NCBI GenBank assembly: GCA_047638695.1
Contig: JBLINY010000176.1
Span: 1-7,005 of the forward strand
Length of the DNA stretch: 7,005 bases
Origin: JAHECQ01 sp047638695
GTDB taxonomy: Bacteria; Actinomycetota; Acidimicrobiia; Acidimicrobiales; SZUA-35
Reading direction: 5' to 3'
The notes below the pieces were generated by a model. It ran no database searches. It saw nothing but the letters and a program-made list of their open reading frames with translations, and was not told the origin of the DNA. Positions 1-5,143 of this stretch are shown one piece after another. The translations under genes and the position numbers were made by a program. Each line of letters starts with the position of its first letter. Position 1 is the first letter of the stretch.

Positions 1-610
1 CCTCTTCGAATGCACTCGACACAATCGCCGACAGCTCCGCCGCCGTGTGATTCGAAACCAACTCATCACGCGGCTCGACACCGACCAGCTGACAGCCGAG
101 TCGAGCCAACCAGCTCAGTAGCAACACAAATGGACGGACGATGGCCAGGTACGCCCGATAGGGCAGAACCAACCAGGTGACAGCCACGACCGGAGCGGCG
201 ATGGCGATGTTCTTCGGAACCATTTCGCCGATCACAAGATGCAGAAAGGCCACAATCGAGAGGGCAACCACGAACCCCATAACCCGGGTGACGTCCTCGG
301 ACAGAGATGTGCCGATGATCGATTCGATGATCGATGCGACCGCCGGCTCGCCGACATCGCCAAGAACGAGCGAGGCCGCGGTTATGCCAACTTGGGCGCC
401 GGCCAACTGCATCGAGAGGTCGGATTGACTCGCAACGGCTGCCCGAGCAATACGGCCCCCAGCTTCAGCCTTTGCCTCGAATACCGAGCGGTTGGCGGTG
501 ATGAGCGCAAACTCGTACGCAACAAACGCACCGTTCACCAGAATCAGCCCCAGCGAGGCCAACAGCGAAAAAGTCAGTGTCGAGCCCGTGAGTGCTTCGC
601 TCGCCAGCAT
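1..610 (-). CDS. CNNM/CorC-type (hemolysin-like) membrane protein, N-terminal part, cut by the left window edge
   Basis: I read 203 residues from the ATG at 610-608 without a stop, so the C-terminus lies outside the window. The visible part is a CNNM (DUF21) transmembrane domain: hydrophobic segments at about residues 10-38, 68-86, 108-128 and 138-168. It carries the motif GAQVGIT (71-77) and the family signature GEMVPKNIAI (128-137), which match GAQLGIT and GELIPKNIAI in the upstream gene, so the two are paralogs. Residues 182-203 look like the start of the cytosolic linker; a CBS pair would be expected next but is not visible. The start overlaps the stop of the upstream gene by one base (TGATG), which suggests translational coupling; a GGAG lies rather far upstream (11 nt). 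Family members are linked to Mg2+/Co2+ transport or membrane maintenance, and the 'hemolysin' name is historical. The exact substrate is unknown. Confidence 0.9.
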   Translation of the reverse strand, partial: MLASEALTGSTLTFSLLASLGLILVNGAFVAYEFALITANRSVFEAKAEAGGRIARAAVASQSDLSMQLAGAQVGITAASLVLGDVGEPAVASIIESIIGTSLSEDVTRVMGFVVALSIVAFLHLVIGEMVPKNIAIAAPVVAVTWLVLPYRAYLAIVRPFVLLLSWLARLGCQLVGVEPRDELVSNHTAAELSAIVSSAFEE

Positions 611-1950
611 CACCGGGACGTCTCCTCGACCGAATCGAGAGCTTCGCCGGAGCTTGTCCGAGGCACATCAGGGGCAACCAGCTGCACCGACGCGATCCTG
701 CGGCGATCCATCTCGACCACCTCTAACAGCCACCCATTCCAGTGCAGCTGCTCTCCTTCCACTGGCAGGTGCCCGAACTGAGCCAACAAGAAACCAGCGA
801 TGGTCTCGTAGTCACCCTCGGGCAGCTCGAAGCCACTGGCGTCCCCCACCTCATCACCGTTCAAGGTCCCGGCGACGACCGAAACCCCTCGGCGAACAAC
901 AGTGAGTGGAACCTCCTCGTTGTCGTATTCATCATCAATGTCGCCCGTAATCTCCTCCAAGACATCCTCGAGGGTGATGATTCCATCAGTTCCGCCATGC
1001 TCATCGACCACGATCAGCAGTTCGGCCTGGAGGGTACGGAAGTCGTCGAGCAGATCGATGAGGTTTCGCGTCTCGGGCACCGCGTGGGCTGGTTTCATTA
1101 TGTCGACGACCGGTGTCGACTGGCGTTCGGCTGTCGGGAGATCGAACATCGCCGTGACGGTTACGACCCCCTTGATGTCGTCGAGGTCTTCTCCGTAGAC
1201 GGGATAGTGGGTGTGTCCAGATGCTGTGGTTCGGGAGTAGAGGTCGCCAACGGTGGTCGCCGTCGAGACTGCTTCGATGTGGACGCGCGGCGTCAAGGCC
1301 TCGGCCGCCGTCTTGTCGCCGAAGCGAATCGTGCGGCGGAGCAAGCTGAGCTCGTCTGGCCGCAACGCCCCTGTTTTTCCCGACGACTGGATCAGATAAT
1401 CGAGCTCTTCGATCGAACGAACCGACGCCAACTCTTTCTTGGGGTCAATGCCGAGCCGGCGAACCGACCAGTTGGCCGCACCGTTGAAAAAACGAATGAG
1501 CGGCGACGTCAGACCGAAAATCACGCGGCTGATCGGAGCCAGCGACTGGGCAACGCGTTCGGGGTGGGTGATGGCGATGTTCTTCGGGATCAGCTCGCCC
1601 ACAACCATCTGGAAAACGGTTGCCAAGAGCAGGGCCAGAGCGACCGACAACGTCGTACCGCCGCGAGCACCGACTCGTTCGAGCACCGGATCGATCAGCT
1701 GGCCAACCAGTGGCTCAGCAAGAAAGCCGAGCACGAGGCTCGTCATCGTGATGCCCAGCTGAGCGCCAGAAAGATAGAACGACGTCTCCTTTTTGGCCGC
1801 GAGCGCGAGTCGAGCCGTTCGCGAGCCGGCCGCTGCGTTGGCCTCCAGCTTGGAACGATCGCTGGCCAACAGTGCGAATTCGATGGCAACGAATAGGCCG
1901 TTGGCTGTAACCAGTAACAGGATGACCAAGAGGCCGAGAGCTACGTTCAT
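610..1950 (-). CDS. CNNM/CorC family membrane protein with CBS pair and CorC/HlyC domain
   Basis: This 446-residue protein has the full family layout. A CNNM (DUF21) membrane domain covers about residues 1-170, with hydrophobic segments near 3-28, 58-80, 100-120 and 131-152 and the signature GELIPKNIAI at 118-127. Two CBS repeats follow at about 218-275 and 280-338; the second ends in the hallmark VVDEHGGTDG (314-323) and TLEDVLEEITGDI (326-338). A CorC/HlyC C-terminal domain lies at about 350-427, followed by a short polar tail. CBS pairs commonly bind adenine nucleotides, and relatives (bacterial CorC, animal CNNM) act in Mg2+/Co2+ export or homeostasis; that role here is inferred. The ATG at 1950 is supported by a GGAG Shine-Dalgarno 6 nt upstream and by starting just before the first membrane helix. 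It is the first gene of a two-gene unit with a paralog downstream, a pairing I recall for mycobacterial Rv1842c/Rv1841c. Confidence 0.95.
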   Translation of the reverse strand: MNVALGLLVILLLVTANGLFVAIEFALLASDRSKLEANAAAGSRTARLALAAKKETSFYLSGAQLGITMTSLVLGFLAEPLVGQLIDPVLERVGARGGTTLSVALALLLATVFQMVVGELIPKNIAITHPERVAQSLAPISRVIFGLTSPLIRFFNGAANWSVRRLGIDPKKELASVRSIEELDYLIQSSGKTGALRPDELSLLRRTIRFGDKTAAEALTPRVHIEAVSTATTVGDLYSRTTASGHTHYPVYGEDLDDIKGVVTVTAMFDLPTAERQSTPVVDIMKPAHAVPETRNLIDLLDDFRTLQAELLIVVDEHGGTDGIITLEDVLEEITGDIDDEYDNEEVPLTVVRRGVSVVAGTLNGDEVGDASGFELPEGDYETIAGFLLAQFGHLPVEGEQLHWNGWLLEVVEMDRRRIASVQLVAPDVPRTSSGEALDSVEETSR

Positions 1951-1987
1951 GGTGGGCTCCGCAGCTTAGTCATTGGGCTAGGTTTCC
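1951..1987. promoter_or_regulatory. 37-bp divergent intergenic region, presumed promoters for the CNNM pair and the ABC ATPase gene
   Basis: Two genes diverge from this gap, so transcription of both must start in or near it. Toward the ABC gene there is a -10-like TAGGTT (1979-1984). Toward the CNNM gene there is a -10-like TAAGCT (1968-1963 on the minus strand), but it would place the transcription start inside the GGAG Shine-Dalgarno, so the true promoter may lie further upstream, inside the ABC gene. I see no convincing -35 boxes or operator palindrome. The region is defined by gene layout; the boxes are weak. Confidence 0.35.
1957..1960 (-). promoter_or_regulatory. Ribosome binding site of the first CNNM/CorC gene
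   Basis: On the minus strand this reads GGAG, with 6 nt (CCCACC) to the ATG at 1950. It is a normal Shine-Dalgarno match and spacing, and it fixes the start of the 446-residue protein. Confidence 0.7.
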
Positions 1988-2785
1988 ATGCCGATGGAAT
2001 CCCTTCTCACCCTCTCGGGCGTCAGCGTCACCCTCGACGGCAACGACATTCTCAAACGACTCGACTGGGCCGTCGCCGCTGGCCAGCACTGGGTGGTGAT
2101 CGGCCAGAACGGCAGCGGCAAGAGCACGCTGGTGCGACTAGCCGGCCTCCAGCTCCACCCCAGCACCGGATTGGTCGAATTACTCGGCCACGAACTGGGC
2201 AAGGTTGACATTCGCCCGCTACGGGCCCGGATCGGGCTGGCGTCGGCTGGCCTGGCCGATCAGCTCCGACCCCGACTCACGGCAGAGGAGATCGTGAAGT
2301 GCGGGCGCACCGGCGCACTCGAACCGTGGTGGCACACCTATACCGACGCCGACAGCACACGAGCTCGGGTCGCACTGAGCCGTGTTGGCCTCGACGGCTA
2401 TGCGCCGCGCACCTACGGAACGCTTTCTTCGGGCGAGAAGCAGCGTGTACTCGTCGCTCGAGCCTTAGTGAACGACCCGGAGATCGTGCTGCTTGACGAG
2501 CCGACCGCCGGCCTCGACCTCGGCGGCAGGGAGGAACTCGTTTCCGCACTCACCACGCTCGCCAACGATCCCGACGGCCCGGCAACGGTGATGGTTAGCC
2601 ATCACGTCGAGGATATTCCCGGTACCACGACGCATATTTTGGCCTTGCGCGGCGGTGTGGCCCTCGCTGCCGGCCCCATCAATGAGGTTCTGTCGTCAGC
2701 TTTGTTGTCTGACGTCTTCGGGCTCGACGTCGAGCTCACGAAGTTGGGCGACCGCTATGCGGCCCGGGCCGCTCAATCGAGCTGA
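1988..2785 (+). CDS. ABC transporter ATP-binding protein, orphan ATPase without adjacent permease
   Basis: This is a single ABC nucleotide-binding domain of 265 residues. Visible motifs in order are Walker A GQNGSGKST (39-47), signature LSSGEKQRV (146-154), Walker B IVLLDEP (166-172) with catalytic Glu171, D-loop AGLD (174-177) and switch His205 in SHH. All residues needed for ATP hydrolysis are present. The Q-loop region (79-93) is not textbook; Gln92 in ADQL is the best candidate. The overall pattern resembles the cytosolic YlmA/ModF-like group rather than a clear importer family, but this is from memory. No permease or binding protein is encoded nearby, so the transported substrate cannot be inferred, and it may not serve a transporter. 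The start may be ATG 1988 (AGG 5 nt upstream) or ATG 1994; the Shine-Dalgarno is weak either way. Its 3' end overlaps the convergent M23 gene by 13 bp. Confidence 0.93.
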   Translation: MPMESLLTLSGVSVTLDGNDILKRLDWAVAAGQHWVVIGQNGSGKSTLVRLAGLQLHPSTGLVELLGHELGKVDIRPLRARIGLASAGLADQLRPRLTAEEIVKCGRTGALEPWWHTYTDADSTRARVALSRVGLDGYAPRTYGTLSSGEKQRVLVARALVNDPEIVLLDEPTAGLDLGGREELVSALTTLANDPDGPATVMVSHHVEDIPGTTTHILALRGGVALAAGPINEVLSSALLSDVFGLDVELTKLGDRYAARAAQSS

Positions 2786-4272
2786 GTCGGAGTGTCATTG
2801 CCGGTCGTTGGACCCAGGTCGTTCCCAGCTGTTGGACCTAAATTATTGGCGCCCGCACCACCAACCGTGCTGCTCGCAGCTGGACCCGCGGCTCTGTCCG
2901 CTTTTTCTCGCTCGGATACAACGAACATCAGCGGATAGGGGTTCACCGGTTCACCCCCGTTCGGGTGCACCTGCATATGCAGGTGAGGCGGTGTGCCAAC
3001 AGCGTTCCCCGTGTTTCCGACATAGCCGATCACGTCGCCGACAGCGACAACCTGTCCTTCGGCGAGATCCTCGGCAAAGGCCGAAAGGTGGGCGTAATAC
3101 CAATCAGTACCGGACTCGCCCCGGAGCCACAGCCGCAGACCGCCGAGGCGACCGCTTCCGATCCGGGTCACGATGCCACGCTCGGTTGCCAGCAAGGGGG
3201 TTCCGGCCGGGGCGAAGAGGTCGATGCCTTCGTGCCAGTGCGCATCGGCGCTTCCCGTCATGCGCGGGAAGCCCCACGAGTCGATCAACGGCAGGTCGTA
3301 GGGCCACTGAATCGGAAAGACGACGCCCGAGATATAGATCTGGCTGCCTGCTTCGAAGGCTTCGAGTTCTCGTGATGCCTGCTCGATCTTGATGGCCTCA
3401 GCAACCACGTCGACCTCGGCGCCGGCCAGCGCGTCGGTGATGACCCGGATCCGGTCGAAGAGACTCAACGCATCGCGGTCGAGCTGCGCGCGCGTGCTCT
3501 GGTAGGTGGCAATGAGGGCGTCATCGCCCTCGAAAACCACATCGGCGATTGTCTGCTGGGCGAGAAACTCAAGTGCTCCGTCGGGGTCGACGGCGCTTCC
3601 AACGGTCATGGTGCCGCCGCGCACAAAGGCCGAAAGAGCACGGGCCCGGAGCCTGATCTCAGCATCACCCAGCGCCCCAAGGTTTGCCTGTGTTTCCCCG
3701 TCGAGGAGTTCCCGCTCTTTCTCCAGCCGCTTCAAGCGAAGGCGTAGTGACTTCACCACCGATACGGCGTTGACATGTTCGGTCTTGGCCGTGACCAGCT
3801 TGACGCGCGCTTCAGCGACACTGCTGATCAACACCTGCTCGGGTGCGTAGCCACCCTGTCCGTTGTACGTGTCCTCGTCCGGCGGGGGCACGGTGATGTC
3901 GACTTCGGGCGGTTCTTCGTACGATTCCTCGTGAGCAGCAAGATCGTCGGTGCTCGAGAGTTCTTCGGAGACCTCGTCTTCGCCGAGCTCGCCCGGCGAG
4001 GAACCATCAGATCCGTCTGGCTGGGCGACTGGGGGCACCGATGACCCGGGATTCGCGGCGGAGGAGCCTTCGGTGGTCGGGGCCGGGGTGTCGCTCGGGG
4101 CGGTGGTTGGCACGGCGGTGGTTGGGGCTGCGGTGTCCGTTGGAGTGCTCGTGGTGGGCGCCACGCTCGTTGTCGTCGTCTCCTGCGCTTCCACAGGAGC
4201 GGCGCTCACCGCCGAAGTCATCAGCGTCGCGGCGAGCGCGACGGTAAGAAATTTCAGGGGAATGTTCGACAT
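2773..4272 (-). CDS. Secreted M23 family peptidoglycan metalloendopeptidase with coiled-coil region
   Basis: The product is 499 residues. A Sec signal peptide covers about residues 1-24 (positive start, hydrophobic core, cleavage near AVSA). Then come a Thr/Pro/Ala-rich linker (about 32-67), an acidic Ser/Asp/Glu stretch (85-135), a helical coiled coil (about 152-220), a second helical segment (252-310) and the M23 (LytM-like) domain (330-450). Zinc ligands His347 and Asp351 (HEGID) and His432 (in HLH), plus catalytic-type His395 (YYAHLS) and His430, are all present, so it should cleave peptidoglycan cross-links, unlike degenerate EnvC/NlpD-type activators. The coiled coil recalls EnvC/RipC-like cell-division hydrolases; a division role is inference. 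The tail (about 455-499) is low complexity. An in-frame ATG at 4332 would add 20 residues before the signal peptide; I prefer 4272 for its strong GGAAAGGGG site and proper signal peptide. It lies 69 nt downstream of birA on the same strand and may be cotranscribed. Confidence 0.92.
   Translation of the reverse strand: MSNIPLKFLTVALAATLMTSAVSAAPVEAQETTTTSVAPTTSTPTDTAAPTTAVPTTAPSDTPAPTTEGSSAANPGSSVPPVAQPDGSDGSSPGELGEDEVSEELSSTDDLAAHEESYEEPPEVDITVPPPDEDTYNGQGGYAPEQVLISSVAEARVKLVTAKTEHVNAVSVVKSLRLRLKRLEKERELLDGETQANLGALGDAEIRLRARALSAFVRGGTMTVGSAVDPDGALEFLAQQTIADVVFEGDDALIATYQSTRAQLDRDALSLFDRIRVITDALAGAEVDVVAEAIKIEQASRELEAFEAGSQIYISGVVFPIQWPYDLPLIDSWGFPRMTGSADAHWHEGIDLFAPAGTPLLATERGIVTRIGSGRLGGLRLWLRGESGTDWYYAHLSAFAEDLAEGQVVAVGDVIGYVGNTGNAVGTPPHLHMQVHPNGGEPVNPYPLMFVVSEREKADRAAGPAASSTVGGAGANNLGPTAGNDLGPTTGNDTPTQLD
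2800..2847 (-). repeat. Tandem octapeptide repeat in the tail of the M23 protein
   Basis: On the minus strand, 2847-2824 encodes NNLGPTAG and 2823-2800 encodes NDLGPTTG, followed by a partial third unit starting NDTPT. The two 24-bp units share the core GGTCCAAC but differ at several synonymous positions, so this is not a fresh slippage product. It sits in the disordered C-terminal tail after the catalytic domain. Confidence 0.75.
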
Positions 4273-4274
4273 GA

Positions 4275-4283
4275 CCCCTTTCC
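4275..4283 (-). promoter_or_regulatory. Ribosome binding site deciding the start of the M23 gene
   Basis: The minus strand reads GGAAAGGGG followed by TC and the ATG at 4272. This purine-rich site lies directly before the methionine that opens a good signal peptide, and favours it over the in-frame ATG 60 nt upstream. Confidence 0.65.
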
Positions 4284-4341
4284 ATCGGCCGTTTGGCCCA
4301 GAAGCATGAGCCGTTCGCCTAGGTGATCTCACCCAAGAGGG

Positions 4342-5124
4342 CTAGATGTGATGAGCATCACCAGCGGTGACCGTTACCTCACCGGCATCGGTCAACAGGG
4401 TGAGGCCGCCACCGGGATCGATGGCAATGGCCCGACCAACGACCTCGCCGCTCGGTGTCGCCAAGCGAAGGTCTCGCCCGAGCGAGATGCACTGGTGCCG
4501 GTACTGATCGAGCACTTGATCACGCCGCCCGGCCTCGAAGTCACGCAACTTGGCATCGAAACAGGTCAGAAAGGCGCCCATGATCTCGAGTCGATCCACA
4601 TCGACATCAGCGATCGACGCGAGATCAACGGCCCGGTCGGAGACATCGGGCGGTGGACCCTTCGGCCAACTCAGGTTCAACCCGCAGCCGACAACGACCA
4701 CCAGCTCGGCTCCTACGGTGGTGGCCTCCGCCAAAATTCCCGCCATCTTTCGTTCGCTCGGTTGCTCACCCTGACCCATCACCAGCACGTCATTTGGCCA
4801 CTTCAGACCAATAGTGGCCGAGGTAAGTGGGGCGAGCGACTCAACCATGGCCAGGCCGACGGCGAGGGGAATCAGCGGCGCCCAACTCGGGTCTGGACGG
4901 AGCAAAACCGACATTAATAGTGACGATGCAGGCTCATCAACCCAGGTTCGGCCCTGACGTCCGCGGCCCGCGGTCTGATGGTCGGTCACCAGCACGAGGC
5001 CTTCAGGGGCGCCGTTGCGGGCCGCGTCCAAGAGATCCTTGTTCGTTGACCCTGTTTCCGTCACGATCGTCACGGCAGAAAATCGGGTATTTGGCGGCGC
5101 AGAAACTTCCCAACGTGTGCTCAT
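4342..5124 (-). CDS. birA: Biotin-protein ligase (biotin-[acetyl-CoA-carboxylase] ligase), monofunctional, no HTH domain
   Basis: This 260-residue enzyme activates biotin with ATP to biotinyl-AMP and transfers it to the carrier lysine of biotin enzymes in the cytosol. Motifs in order are ETGSTN (23-28), the biotinyl-AMP loop QTAGRGRQGRTW (50-61), KWPNDV (108-113) with its catalytic lysine, KMAGILAE (126-133), GCGLN (146-150), and a C-terminal SH3-like domain (about 215-260). It lacks the N-terminal winged-helix DNA-binding domain of E. coli BirA, so it cannot act as that type of repressor; this matches mycobacterial BirA in layout and length. The ATG at 5124 is chosen because longer in-frame starts up to 5304 would run into the opposite-strand carboxylase gene and encode nothing family-like. 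No good Shine-Dalgarno precedes it. Its likely substrate, the carrier domain of the acyl-CoA carboxylase alpha subunit, is encoded by the divergent neighbour 19 bp away. Confidence 0.95.
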   Translation of the reverse strand: MSTRWEVSAPPNTRFSAVTIVTETGSTNKDLLDAARNGAPEGLVLVTDHQTAGRGRQGRTWVDEPASSLLMSVLLRPDPSWAPLIPLAVGLAMVESLAPLTSATIGLKWPNDVLVMGQGEQPSERKMAGILAEATTVGAELVVVVGCGLNLSWPKGPPPDVSDRAVDLASIADVDVDRLEIMGAFLTCFDAKLRDFEAGRRDQVLDQYRHQCISLGRDLRLATPSGEVVGRAIAIDPGGGLTLLTDAGEVTVTAGDAHHI

Positions 5125-5143
5125 CTCGGCTAACCATACGTCC
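5125..5143. promoter_or_regulatory. 19-bp divergent gap between birA and the biotin carboxylase gene
   Basis: Both starts face away from this gap, so the promoters must overlap it or lie within the opposite gene. On the minus strand TATGGT (5138-5133) fits a TANNNT -10 box, with 8 nt to the birA ATG, so birA could be transcribed as a leaderless or nearly leaderless message. A weak -35-like GTGAAG lies 18 nt further upstream. No clear -10 box or Shine-Dalgarno is visible for the plus-strand GTG at 5144. The boxes are suggestive only. Confidence 0.35.

Noticed and set aside
239..781. 180-codon plus-strand open frame at the left end
   Set aside because: It lies antisense to the partial CNNM paralog and the end of the next CNNM gene, with low-complexity composition and no family resemblance.
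742..1896. 384-codon plus-strand open frame opposite the CNNM/CorC gene
   Set aside because: It is antisense to a protein with clear domains, and its translation is rich in Arg/Asp/Gln with no recognisable motif, as expected from the complement of a GC-rich gene.
2759..2772. Perfect 14-bp palindrome GCGGCCCGGGCCGC at the end of the ABC gene
   Set aside because: It has no loop, is made of G and C only and encodes Ala/Arg codons in the tail, so a chance product of composition is the simplest reading.
2655..3392. 245-codon plus-strand open frame crossing the ABC/M23 junction
   Set aside because: It overlaps two well-supported genes, and its translation is Arg/Ser/Pro-rich without motifs.
4273..4332. 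ATG at 4332 as start of the M23 protein
   Set aside because: It would bury the signal peptide behind 20 polar residues; the ATG at 4272 has a strong Shine-Dalgarno site.
4322..4333. Short inverted repeat GGTGATCTCACC between birA and the M23 gene
   Set aside because: The stem is only 4-5 pairs with no T-run, too weak to call a terminator or operator without conservation data.
5015..5143. Upstream ATG start for the carboxylase alpha subunit
   Set aside because: It would add 43 residues unlike the family and overlap the birA coding region by 110 bp on the other strand.
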